Assembly (NCBI RefSeq): GCF_036417845.1
Contig: NC_089979.1
Location: forward strand, 1,541,424 to 1,605,423
Length of the DNA: 64,000 nucleotides
Source: Apteryx mantelli
Lineage: Eukaryota > Chordata > Aves > Apterygiformes > Apterygidae
Direction of reading: 5' to 3'
Shown here: positions 1 to 14,872 of the stretch, one piece after another
Layout: every line of letters starts with the position of its first letter
Numbering within the stretch: position 1 is the stretch's first letter
The notes under the pieces: model-generated
What the model saw: only the letters and a program-made list of their open reading frames with translations
What the model was told of the DNA's origin: nothing
Databases searched by the model: none
Position numbers and translations under genes: made by a program

Positions 1-2850
1 GCAACACGCTGGAAAACCAGGAGACCCGACCTAACAGCAGGGCTTTGCAGAAGCCGTTGTTTTCCCTTAGCTGTTCAATTCGGGGACTGCAGGGCCCAGA
101 GCGCAAATGAAGCCAGATGCTCCTGCAGCAATTTTAAATCGCACAAACCCTATTGAAGCCGAGGCATTTTCCTAAAGCCGTGCACCCTCCTTCGCTCGTT
201 CTTTCCCGGGTCATCACCCAACCCAGGCAGAAGCCTTTAACGTTTTGCTAAGTGCTAGTTTTAACAAAAACTGCTTAAATTCTATTAATAAAAACACGCA
301 CGCGCCTTACCGCAGTTAAATTATTGCTACCACCTTCCTGGTTTTGCCACGTTTCCCACTGCTTTTCCACAAGTGCAGTCAAATGCAGCCTGTCCTCATC
401 CACAGGTTCTCATCTCCGAGCGGTTCCCACGCGCTGCCGTCGGCCACGCGGGCCGGATCCAGCCCCGCTTCCAGATTCCAGAGAGCCAGACACGCAGCAA
501 ACCCAGAAATGCAACTTTTCACTCACCAGCAGAGCTGGTTTCCTCCCAGTTTGGCAAGCGGCGGGACGGGCATCGCCCCAGCAAGGCCATCTTTGCCCTT
601 GCTTTTTGCAGGCTCGTCTTCCCTTGGCCCTTGACGTTTCAACGGTGGTCGACCAAGCAACCCGAGCACTTTCTGCTAGGCCCAGACTGTCCTAAATCCT
701 AACCCTGACCTTAAAGAAAGATGCTTCGTATCTCAAAATAAGGCCAAAAGGCGCCATTCGCGCACCTAGCCCGATCTGCTGTACCAGAAGCAAAGACCTT
801 CAGCCCGTTTTCCCTTCTGCTGAGCTTGGCAGTCTTCATCTAACACCTAACAACTCATTCGACTAATTCGCAAACGCCAACGCTCAAAGCGAGCCACACC
901 GAGCTCCAGAATGTACTTCCGTTCAAAAAAAAAAAAAGAGTTACAAAACTAAGTAGAAATGGGGTTTTTAAATAATTAAATTCGGTCGGCGGAAGCGCGT
1001 CTGAATTCACGCGCGACAGCGTTAAGCTCACGACGCGTTACACCGAGAAAGGCGAAGCCGTCTGAGGGAGAAACAGGCAACGCGTCAGACCACGCGGCGC
1101 GCTGGCGCTGAACGCCGGCAGCAACCGAGCAGCAGGAATTACAGGACGGCTGGTCTAGGGGGTGGGAAAAAAAAAAAGAAGAAAAACCACCGAAAGCGTA
1201 TTCCACCAGTAGTCCGAAGCGTCTGTTGACATCGCTTGCTGTGGGATTTCAAGGCTGGAAAAGGCAGTGTTGTTGCAGCTCCAAACCTGACATTTTGCAC
1301 ATTTTTTTCTTTTTTTTCCTGCTGCTCCTTAAAAATTCCCTGGCAGTCTCGTTTATGAGCTGCTGCCGATAAAGTAAAATCCCGCTTTTAAAAGACGCTC
1401 TTTTAAGATGTTTACCCAAATGGAGGAGAAAATGGGGTTTATAAAGCACCCACGTCCGTTTAATTTACTCTTGGTCTCAGCCTACAGGGATTTCCCTTGT
1501 TAACTGGGCTCCGAAGCAAAGATCGAGCTACGGTTCGGCTTTTTTCGGGAGCAGCCGCAGCGTTTCCGGCGCCTGCCTGGCCTCGCTAACGCAAACGGGT
1601 TTAGGAGAGTCAGGGAACACGACGGAGCAAACCCAAGGGCCGCCCGAGAGGACCCGGCCACGCTGCTCACAAAACACAACCCCTGAAGTGGGAATAAAAA
1701 TCCGTTTAATCTTCGTAAACTCTGAAGTTATGAGACAAAGACCCGACAGGTAAAAACAGCCGCCTGCCTGCTGACACGGGGTGCTTCAGCACTAACGATT
1801 TCTTTTTTATTATTATTATTTTTCCCCCCTCCTTTGAATAATTTGGCTAAATAGACTACAGTTCACTGAAATCCGGCGAAGAGCAAGAGCTGCTAATTCA
1901 CATTCGACGCCTCGAGTCAGCTCGGCGAGCCCTTCCCGCTCCTGGCCCGCTCGAGACGCACCTCCCACCGGGATGCGCACCTGCAGGGCGCCTCCGCCTC
2001 CTCCGCCCGGACCGTTCTGCTTCGCAGGGATGCTCGGATGAAGACGCCCATTCGGCAGGACGCCGCGGTCCGGGCGCCCTTGTGCGCGTGCGCGCGGCCG
2101 ACACGGGCAGCGGCGCAGGGGACCCTCTCCACGGATCTGTAGCTTACGGGCAGCGACGCAACCCTGGCCCGAGCGGCCCTGTCCCAATCCAGTGCATGGA
2201 GAAAAGAAAAAAAAAGGTGTCTGAAACCAGCCCCAAACCTCCCCGGTTTAACAGGGGACGGTTTCGGCGTCGGGAAGGGTATCCCCAGCCCCTTCCGGAG
2301 CAGGATATTTGCTTTTTTTCCTTTTTGCTTCTCCCCGCTCCGCTCCGGGATGCGGGGAATTACTTACAGCTGCGGGGCCATGCCGTGCCCCACGCTGCTG
2401 GCTCCCGGCGGCGACGCGGAGCGGGGCGGCTCTCTCTCCCTCGCAGGGTCGGAGGGAGGGGGACGAGGCAGCGCGGAGGGCCGTCCGCCCCATCCCGGCG
2501 GGGCCCGCGTTACCCATCCTGCTCAGTCTCGGGGGATTAAAAAAAATAGCACCTCCGAAATACACTTAGGGCGAGGAACGGCCCTCGAAGACGCAATGCG
2601 CGGAGGGTGTTACACAAAAACCCCCGTTAGCCCTAAATTCGCGCTCCCCTTAGCGATGGGATCCTAAGGGTATCGGGGGCATCCGGAGCCCAGGCTGCCC
2701 GTGACGGAGGGGCGAGGGGAGCTGGCACCTCCGCTGCCAGTCCCCCAGGGGAGTCGGGTTGCCCCCAGCGCCACGGGGGTCCGGGTGTCCCCCCCCCCCT
2801 TGCCCCAAGCGAGGCGGTGGGTAGCCAAGAGGTCGCAGGCCGCCCCGGCC
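1..2850. other. Left-edge stretch with no recognised gene
   Basis: No open frame here resembles a protein I recognise. Bases 1-1800 are mixed-composition non-coding DNA. A short (ATT)n/poly-T tract lies at about 1801-1825, and on the minus strand it contains AATAAA, so it could be the poly(A) signal of TIGD5, whose stop codon lies at 2851. Bases 1900-2650 are CpG-rich and contain a good minus-strand splice donor near 2366 (see findings). In mammals PYCR3 lies on this side of TIGD5, but I see none of its coding sequence here. Confidence 0.5.
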
Positions 2851-5301
<2,451 letters not shown>

Positions 5302-5369
5302 GTGAGTGCGGCCGCGCCCGGCGGGGGCTCCGTCCCCCGCCCAAACCTCGGGAGGGGCGTTGAGGGGGC

Positions 5370-5800
5370 GGTTGCGGTTGTCTGTGGGGTCTTTTCCCCC
5401 CCTCACAGGCCTCATGGAAGGGAGGTTGTGGCGCCCCCCCATCCCCCATTGTCCCTGGGGTCCCTTCTCCCCTCACAGGCCTGGGGAGGCGGTTGCGGCC
5501 CCCCTCCCCCCCCCCCCGTTATCCGTGGGGTCCCTTTTCCTTTCACAGCCCTGAGGAAGGGGGTTGTGGGGATCCCCCCCCATTATTTGTGGTGCTCCTT
5601 CCCCCCTCAGGGCCCTGGGGGTAGGGGTGTGGAGCGCCCCTTCTCCGTGGGATCCCCTTTCTCCTTACAAGCTCTGAGCAATGGGTTGTGTGACAACACC
5701 CCCCCCCCCCCCCAAACTATCTATGGGGTCTTTTTCTCCCTCACGTTTTACCCCCTGGGCCTAGGGAAGGGGGTGTGTGGGGTGCTTTGCCCCTCAGAGG
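5370..5800. repeat. Decayed ~70-bp tandem repeat in EEF1D intron 1
   Basis: A phrase of the form GTGGGGTC-pyrimidine run-TCACAGGCCT recurs. GGGGTC occurs at 5386, 5457 and 5527 (spacing 71 and 70), with weaker copies near 5590, 5648, 5725 and 5780. The copies differ by many substitutions and small length changes, so the array is old. It includes long C runs. Confidence 0.6.
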
Positions 5801-8800
5801 CCTACGTTAGCGGTGGTGGGGGCCGCCCATTCATTGCTTGTGGCTTGTCTCCTGTGGCTTTAACAGCTGGTTCCTGCCGCGTTGGGCTGAGCAGACACCG
5901 GGAAGTCTCCCTGAACTAAGTGCCTTCCTACAGACTGAGGGGAGCAGGTTTCCTCTCTGGGAAACAGAGGGTTGCAGGGCTGCCCCTACAAGTCTGGGAG
6001 ATGCAGCTTCTGCCCTGGTGGGGAGGGGGGCTCAGGCAATCCCGCCCTGTCCCCAGCAGCGCTGGGTGCTGAGGCAGGCTGCTCTTCTGCCAGGTGCTCA
6101 CCTTGGCAAGGGTTTCCTGCCCGGTCGCCTGCTGCAGTTGGTGCAAAGAGAAACCTGAGCTGCTTCTCCGTGCTGAGGCAGAACAGCTGGCAGCTCTCTG
6201 TAGCTGAGAAATGGCTTGATCCAACCCTGGCACAGCAGCGCTCTTAGCTGCTGCTCCAAACTTGGTTCAGAGCCGGGAGCCTTGCAGCATCGAGCCTCTC
6301 ATACCTTCATGCCCTCGCTCTGTAGGGCGCTGGTATGGTTTGGAAAAGATTGTGCTCTGTTAGGGCGCTTTTGGTGCATGTGCTGAAGGCTCTGCACCCC
6401 TTCGCTGGCTGTTCCCCGCAGGGGGATCGCTGCTGCCCTGGCCTTCCTCCCCAGCTGGAGCGTAGAGGTGCCCTGCTCCACTTTCCGTGTCAGGGGTGGG
6501 AGTGGCCCTCTCCTCCCGGCTCTGCTTGCATCCCTTCACATCTCCCTACCCTCCACATGTCATTCCCACTTCTCCACAGCTTCGGCTGTTCCTTTGGCAG
6601 CCTGTCCTGCTCTTACTGCTTTTTTTTTTTTTGTGGTGTATGTGTTTCAGTGACAACTCATTCAGGAAGTTTCTGTTTCAAAACTATTTGGGGAATGGGT
6701 AGAGCTGAGGTGGAGTGGTTAAGCAGAGGTTGCTAATGTGCTTTTTGCGTGTTTGAAGAGCTGCAGAGGTAGCTAAAGTCGTGGAGGCTGCTGAGGTCTG
6801 TCATTCTTCCCCCTCCCACCCCTCCCGGTGTTCACCAAAACCAATAAGGTTTGGCCCTTTCGTGTCTACATCGTTGCTTGCTGTTTTAGAATTGATCATA
6901 ATCTGATGTTCAAAAGCCTGTTGTGTTCGTTACGGAGAGGAAAATACTTTGCTTGGCTGGATAGCTGTAATTCTTTGCTCTCCTTTTCTAGGTGTGCGCT
7001 CTTTCTTCTCCCTGACTTTGCAGGTATGCCTTTTTTCTCTTCACCCAAGCTATTCTGCTGCTTCTCGACTGCTTTTTTTTTTTTCCCCTTGTGAAGGTGA
7101 CTTCTTATTTCCTGTCTTCCCCTACCGCTGGTTCCTCTGTCCTTGATTGTCTCTTCATTAACAGTCAGCAGTGTAGCTACTGGGGCAAAACGTCAAGCTT
7201 TTAGATGATCGGGGTTGGGTGTCGCTGTCATTTCCCTGGCTAAAGGCTTAGTGTGCAGCTTCGTATTGCAGCTAGGCTGATCTCCTGAGGAAGGTGGTCC
7301 CTCTCCCGACTGCGTACTCCTGCTGCTTTGTTCGAGCCAGCCCTGTTGCTCATCTGATTCGGGGGAGAGTCAATTTAGGGAATTAAACCGGCAGGAAAAA
7401 AAACAATATTACAAAAAAAAAAAGTTTTCTTTTGCTTTAGCTGCTCGAATTGGCTCAGTGGCAGAACGAGCGTTGAGGAAGGGGTAGGCTTGCTCTCTTC
7501 AGTGGCGAGTGGCCAGCAGATCCACAGATGTCTGCTGCAAGGTCAGCCTCAGCTTATTGAACTTGCTTGTGGTCTGAATCACCAAAAAGAAGAAGAAGAA
7601 AAAAAAAAAAGGGGAGGGGAGTTGCTGTTTGCCCTTCGTCTGCTTTTAGCGCGAGAAGGTACCAGGCTGATGTGGTTATGTCTAAATGCCCAGCCGAAAT
7701 GGCTCTCACTTTTGTGAAGACCGCAGTAGCAGCTGCTTTGGGAAGAGGAGGAGAGGCGCTTTGCTAGGACAGCGTGGGTGGTGTAGATGTGTCTGGGTGA
7801 GAGCGGCACGTCCCAGGTGCCGGGCCGCGGGAGCGGGGAGGAGCAGATTGGGGCCAGTGGACCTTCTCGCTTCCATCTTTATTACGTCTCTGACATCACA
7901 TGGGTCCCGGTGGGCTGTCACGCTTTTCCGTCTTTCCGTGTGCTGCCATTTATGTTTCTGGCTGCTGCTGGGATGAGGATTCAGGAGCTTCTGATGGGGA
8001 GAGTGGTGTGACATCAGTGATATGACAGAAGTACTAAATATATAATCATTTTGGCCTTGTCTAAGTCAGCTGGGCTGAGCCACGTAACCAAATGTGCAGA
8101 ATGGAGGATTGGGACGGAGCTTCCAGCAGTGAGAACCCTCCGGGGCTGGCCTGGGGGAAGAGGGGCCGGTTGCTGTTTGGACCTGCAGAAATCGCTGCTT
8201 CTCTGCTTTACCCGGTGGGGTTCCATCCCTGTGCTGCATCCGCAGGGTCTGTGTGGAGTCGAGCCAGGTATCCCACAGGGAGCTGCCCCATCCGCAGCCG
8301 TCCCATTCTCGCAGCGCCACCTGACACCCGTTTTTGGTGTCGTCTTTCGTCCTCGGAGAGTAAAACTGTGACTGTGATCTTGCACTCTTGGTTATGCGTT
8401 GCATAAAGCAGCTGTCGCTTCTCTCCAGAAATTGGTGACGGATGAGAGGGGCTGCTCTTGCTCAACTTTGACTTCTCAAAGCTTTTGGAGCTGGGAGCAG
8501 GAGATGGTTTACGCTAGGTTGAATTGTTAAATTATTTCCTGGAGAGCTGCTTTCAAACCACGGCACTCTGACTTGCTATTCCTTGTTGGGATCTGACAGG
8601 TCCATCTGACACACAGCTGAGATTAAAATCACAGTCTAGTTCCAGTGTAAGAAGTTGTGAAAGATTTGATACAATTTATTTTGTGCCTTCAGGAGGCTGC
8701 AACAAATGTTTGTATAATGTGACTCCAAAAAAAACCCCAGATACATTTATTTTATAGGTTTCTCTGCTGAAGAGAAATGTAACTCTTGGACGGAAGAGGA

Positions 8801-10002
8801 AGAATGGCTTCTATTAAACTAATAAATGGGGCTGACTTACCTTTCCTTTTTTGGCTGCAGCCTTAGAATAATGTATCATATGCTTGGTATTTAATGACTT
8901 CTTGTAAAGTAACCAGATTTAAGGGGATAAGGCAGCCAAATAACTTAAATCCAAAGTTGCTTTTGAATTTACAGAGAGACAATAGAAATAGTTTCATTGC
9001 CTATTTTTAACTTTTTGCATTTCCCTGCAGCACTGGAAATCAGGCATAGGTTTGTTCTGGCTGAAATCCCCAGGAAGTAGTGACAAGCAAGAACCGAAGC
9101 CAAAGCTGTTGAGCTGCAGATATGATTAAAAATTGTTCTGTTGGATCTTTTGAAAGCTCTCTTTAATGCTTTATGGGAAGCCTAAACATTGACAGTGTTT
9201 CAGTATTTGGCACTGAGCAATATTAGTAATAGCATTTGCCTTTCCAATGGCTTTATGCTTCGCAAAATGCCTGATGCGTTGTCTGTACCCTCACTGGAAT
9301 AGCGAAATTGCTGCCTGTCGCATTTCGTAAGCCACTTCTGTTCAGCAGAGTGGGTATACAAAAGCCAATCTGTGGTGTAAGTATTAAGAGTTTTTACTAC
9401 ATTTTTCTAGCCACAGATTTTTATTTAACGTTTTTCTATAGTGCTTGATGCCGCTGTCTCAAAGTATTAATTCATCTTCGTATTAAATACTAGTTAAATG
9501 AAAAACTGCTTTACTGCTGAAAAAAGTTACTAGGCAGCTGGGGAAGCTGGTGAGTGTGTTCCTGAGTATTGATCTGAGTGCAATACCTGATGAACTGCCA
9601 GTGTGGTTCGGAATATGACGGCAATGATGTGACCTTGCTCTGCTTTTCCAGTACAGACCGACTGGTTTCCAATTTCATTCTGGCAGCAGTCTGTTTCTGT
9701 GCTCTAATTTTTGCCAGTGGAGAGTGGTCGTAAAACAGTAGCGTGTTCTTTTAATTGTAAAACTTTACATTCAAGGAGGTGAAATGGGCAGTTAAGAATA
9801 CTGCGTGGAAAGCATTGAAACAACCGCTCGGGTTGCCGTTGGGTGAGATGATAAATCGTAGCCGCCTCAGACCAGATTGCCAGCAGTAAGAGCATATGAT
9901 GCAAAGTGTTTAAAAACAAAAAAAGTCCAAGCTTAAGCAGTTTCAATTCCTTCCAAAACTTTAAAAGGTAAATTTGTCCCTTCTGACTTTGTCGGATCAG
10001 GT

Positions 10003-10031
10003 ATTTACTTCAGATCTGATCTGAAGTAAAT
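10003..10031. repeat. Perfect 29-bp palindrome
   Basis: Two 14-base arms (ATTTACTTCAGATC and its exact reverse complement) are separated by one base. It lies in EEF1D intron 1, far from any exon. No transposon ends or target-site duplication are evident around it. Confidence 0.85.
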
Positions 10032-13000
10032 TTGTACGCTGGGAAAACTGGTAGTACTCAGACCTGGTATTAATGATCTGCAGCTCAGATCTCTTATCAG
10101 ACCGTCCCCACCAGCTAAGGCGGTGGTTTGTATAATTGAAATCTTACTATATGCCTTTTCTCTGATCTCTGTTGGGAAAACTTATGAATGCAGATTAGAA
10201 ACTGTGTATCATTTTTTCAATTTTTGCTCGTGTTCGTAAACTTTAATTCATTGAAAATCTGAATCTTTACGTCATGTTTGAACTTAATGAACTCTCATTG
10301 AAACAAATGGGTGCTGCAAGTATCTTAGACTTATTTTTGGAAAATGGTATGTCACTTGTGATTGATTCCCTTTTGGAAGATTTGCCCGGGTAATAATCTT
10401 AGAAAAAGCACCATTGAAATTCCTTTGAGCCAAACTTTGGTATTGGCTTTAGCACTTTATTTCTGTCTCTTATAAATAAATTATTGTATAGAGTGCTGAT
10501 TTCTAGTAGAAATAACTGCAGTCGTGTGAGTTTATTTGACACTGCAGTTGTTACTTAAAAGAATTCTGAAAACTCTATTTGCTGTTGGTGCTTAGTTACC
10601 TCAATCCGGGGGCTCCAGAACTTCACTCTTGCACCTTCTGAAAGCAGCTGTGAGTAACTTAAAGTGTTCATAGGGCCGGTTGGGAGACCCTGTAACTGGT
10701 TCCCATCACGTTGGATGTTTTTGCTTCGGTGTATGTTTGTGTTGCTCATTATTTAAGGGTAAAGATAACTGGGTGTCTGTGGTGTTGGCTGATAAGGACG
10801 GTAGTTTGCAGAGTTAACCAGCTGCAAGTTTAATTCAAGGTATTATGCATTTTGGGGGAAGTTAACCGTACAGTAATACTTTTGGCCGTTCTCGATCTGC
10901 GTCCTTGTTGACCAGCTGCTGCATCTCTAGAACTTGAAGTTTTTTCTAACTCCATCTTTTTTCTTAATGCTCTCATAGGAACTAAAAAAGTAAGTACTTT
11001 CTAGTTGTCCTGTGCTTTTTGCTCTTTCTGGAAAATCAGTGGAATGTGGGCATTATAGCTTCTTATCCCTTCTTATAAACAGATTATTGCACATTTTTCT
11101 GAGATCTGCTGGAAATAAGTGCACTGTTACAGGTTTATTTACTAATATATTGGCTATGTCTCACTTTGGTTCCAAACAGTTCTTTGGTTTAACTGAGAAT
11201 CTCCAGTACAAACCTTGCAATGCTGAGGCTCCTCCGTAGCGCACCCTGCCCTGGAGATTACTGATGTAGTTGCTGCAACTTCAGCGCTTCGGGACTTGGG
11301 AGAAACTGTCAATTATTATTTCTTTTTCAGGCAAAAATTTTTGATCTGTTTTTTTTGTCAAGCGGATGTGCCTCTTCTATAGGATACTTTAATGGCGATA
11401 ATGCAAATTAAATATTTAAAGGTGCTACAGTTTGAGCAGTATTGAGTCACGTCTGAATTTCTTGTGACACCCGTTACAGATACGTTCCCTCCTTTCTGAA
11501 AAAGTTTGAACTAACCTGGAGGGTACATACCTCTGCATGGGATTAATGAGGTGTTCTTGATGAAGGATCTCCTTGAAGGCTGTGTTTGTAATCTACATTT
11601 TCTCCTTGGGAGAACTCAAATTAATGTGAATCTAAAGCCAAACAGAACATGCTAAGCAGAGGCAATAATCTGATGTTCTGTTCCTGAGTCCTTACTGATT
11701 TAAGTAAAATAAAAATTCGAATGTCTTGCCTTCACTCTTTTGTATGTCCTACCTATGTGTAGTTTCAGTTGTGCGTTTTGCTTTTCCTGTGGGTTTTGTA
11801 CTTTTAGGTTAGTATACCAGATCTAGATGAGCGTTATTTTAAATGTGCACATTGCAACACGGTACCATTTTGAACAGCACTTCCTGCAAAATAATCTTTA
11901 ATTTGCATCATTTTATCCTTTTCCAATCTTCCAAATTACTGAAATGCAGATGTTGCTCTAGCAAACACGGTCTCCTCTTCACATTAGCGTCCAAGAATCC
12001 TGCTTAAATAGGTATATCATCTGTAAAGATTATTTTTTTAAAAGAAATGCAATTTTTACTTGTTAAGATTATAAAAATATCTAAACTATTTGTCCAGCAG
12101 CTGAGACTGTTAGGAGGGTGAGGCTGCCTTGATGCTTCTTTTTTTACAGCAAGAACGTGTTGTTATACCACAAAATAATTTGTGCAGCTTCCTCAGTGGC
12201 GTTGAAATGTGCTTGTCCTCTACGTGCATGATTCTCATGCGATGTCATTTTTCACTTGCTGATAAACTTGCAGCACACGTGCTTACAGTTGGGGTGGTTT
12301 TGGCTTTGTCAGGAACGGGTAGGATTTATCTTTATTGAAAGTGCTAGTTATTTTTTAGTTGTCTGTAGTAAAAAGTGTTTTATTGCCACATAACTGGCAG
12401 AGAACGCACTAGAAGAGCATAACATAAAATGAAGACTTGAAAATACATATTATAAACCTTTTTAGCTGTATCCTGGTGTCTTCAGCAGCTGGTGAAGGAG
12501 CAGTTTCAGAACTCCAGTAAAGATCTGCTTTTGCTTTGCCTAGTGGTTTTTATAATGTATATGTAGTATTACATTGCTTTAATTTTTTAAACTATGACAA
12601 TCCTTCAAATAGAGTAAAAATTTAAAAAAGACAAAGGTGTTTTCATGTAGCAAGCGTTTATCCTTTTTTTGTCAGTCAAGCGCTGTAATTGAGGCTTGTA
12701 AAAATCTTCCAGAAATTGTTGTGACTGTGAGCCATCGATTCAAGTCTGGGGGATATTTCAGCTGCATGTGAATTTTGTACGGCAACCTATCGCAGATAAA
12801 TCTGCGGTTATGAAACTGCAGCTGTCAGTAGCTAAAGGGGGAAGCTGACTTACAGGTACTTAGTTTCAGACCTTTTTTTTTACTTCGGGAGAATGAAATA
12901 TCAGAAGATATTTCAGTAAGCTAAATGAATCATATGAGATCTCCCCCAGCTCTCGGTTGATTCCGTTTGACAGCAACCGGAGTTTTAACCCAAAATCCGG

Positions 13001-13616
13001 TATTAGTTGTTAAATCAGCTCCCTCTGCTGGCTTTCTAGTAGCAAAACGCAAATGCGTGTGCTGTGTAAGCAACGACCTCTAAAGATGCTCATGAGTCAG
13101 GGCACCTTTCTTTTTTTAGCATGTCTTCCCAAATCAGTGCCTAGTTGAGTGTGCTGAACTGGTAATTCAGGGCTAATCTACTAACTTGAAAAATATCTTC
13201 TATGTACCAGGGCTTTGAACAAAACCTTAGCAATCTTGTCCTGACAGTTGTCTTCAAAAGTGAGATTTGAAGCATCTTTAGTAAGTGCCTTTATTTTTAA
13301 AGGGTGTTATATAATAACGTGGAAAGTAATTGTCAGAACAGAGGTGTTTTAGGAGGAAGCTGATTTTGACTTCAGAAATCAGATGTGTTTGCAGGCAGTT
13401 TAATTTCTGTGAGTTAAAATTTATGATACAAAATAGAAATACAGAAATTGAATTAAATGCTTAGGTTCTTTAATGTATATAATAACGGCATGATGGCTTT
13501 TGATACCTTTGTATTACTTAAGAAATTCCTGAAGTCTGATGCATGCCCTTGCTTTATTTGGTTTTCTTGCAACTACATTGTTGTGCTTATCTTTTAATGC
13601 TGCCACTCTTTGGAAG

Positions 13617-14872
13617 ATGAGGACAAGGAAGCTTCCCTGCCCAGTAGAAAAAGTGTGGGTAGACAAGCACAAATACGATGAAGCAGAGAGACTCCACTAT
13701 GAAAGAGAAGCTATGCTAGCTGCCGCAGCCCCCGAGGAATGCCAGGAGGTAGATGCTGTAAACGGAGTCTGCAACGATGACTCTGCTGAAAGTGAATGCA
13801 AGGGGGACCTGAAAAGAGGAAAAAATGGAAAGAAACAAAGGAAAAGGAAGCGTTCTCCGAAACCCAAAAATGTGGTCTCCAAGGTAGACTTTATTCTGAC
13901 GGGCTTATTAGCTGATCATGTGTGGTTTGACAAGCCTTTTTATGATCACGCTGAGAATGTGTACAGGAAAAACATAGTGGATTGTCAGAACCAGGAGGCA
14001 CTTGAGACTGAACTAACTGCTGAGCAGTCTGCTTTAGTGTCCAGGTCAGAAGTTGTCCAAGATGTTTCTAAGCCAAGGATGTTTTCAGCAACCCTGTCCT
14101 GCTCCCACGGTAGTCTTGCTGCATGTCACCATATTGTTCAGGACGTCTGGGTCAACAAGTTTGACTTTGATAAAGCCGAGAAGGTGTTCATCGAAAAATC
14201 TCAGTTCTTTGTTCCTCCACATGTCCTGACCATTCCGTCTGTGTGGTCAGATGTCGGTAATGTTGGACTGAGAACACCGGATGAAGGTTACGTTACAGCC
14301 TTGCCTACTCCTGCTACGCCGAGCTTAGCTCTGGATGTCGTAGCTCATCCTGACGCTTCCTTCGTTACCGGTTTGCCTGGCTCTGTACACCAGACGGTAA
14401 ACGGTAAGCCGCAGATTTCAAGCTTGCAGGCCCTCATGTCAGAGGTGTGGCTAGAGAAACCTCTCTATGACGATGCTGAGAAGAGCTTCTACGAGAACAT
14501 GTTCGATGGGCACCCGCCAGGCAAAGCCAGGCTGCAGAACCACGGCTGCCCCGAAGCCTTGAAGAGGGACCCCAAAGACAGGAAGAGTCACAGCGCTGGG
14601 AAGCAAACGGACATCGAGCATATGGAGATCACCAACTCTCTGCTTCCCAGTGATGCTGATCGCCCTCCACCTACTTGCTACTTTCTGCATGAGGACAGTG
14701 AATCTGTGTGGCTTACCAAGTCGGTGTATGACAGTGCCGAGGCGCGATACTATGCATTGGAGGCTCAGAAAATGTCAAGAACAGGAGAGAGCGTGGGGGT
14801 GCCAGAATCCACAGTAGCAAAACCTTCTCAACCAGCTGCTTATGCTTCGAGTGTACCTGCTCTGGAAACTAA
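13617..14872 (+). CDS. EEF1D long-isoform-specific exon with five repeated motifs
   Basis: One 1256-bp exon encoding residues 1-418 plus two bases. It begins at ATGAGGACAAGG directly after AG at 13615-13616, matching the position of the human long-form start (MRSGKASC...). It ends before GTAGGA at 14873. Tryptophans of the repeats are at residues 14, 103, 178, 278 and 365, in contexts [48 protein letters not shown] and [12 protein letters not shown]. The two leftover bases (AA) join AAAA before the short-form ATG to give Lys-Lys-Met. The exon is expected to be skipped in the common short isoform. Confidence 0.9.

Larger units (their letters stand above)
5302..13616 (+). other. EEF1D first intron (non-coding)
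   Basis: About 8.3 kb between the 5' UTR donor and the long coding exon. It holds a decayed GC-rich tandem repeat (5370-5800), several A/T tracts (poly-T near 6620 and 7070, poly-A near 7600) and a perfect 29-bp palindrome at 10003-10031. I see no open frame resembling a known protein and no transposon. Additional alternative 5' UTR exons may exist but cannot be called without transcripts. Confidence 0.6.

Noticed and set aside
13539-13616. Upstream in-frame ATG giving EEF1D a hydrophobic, signal-peptide-like N-terminus
   Set aside because: The hydrophobic residues come from translating the pyrimidine tract of the splice acceptor; the human long form starts at the position equivalent to 13617.
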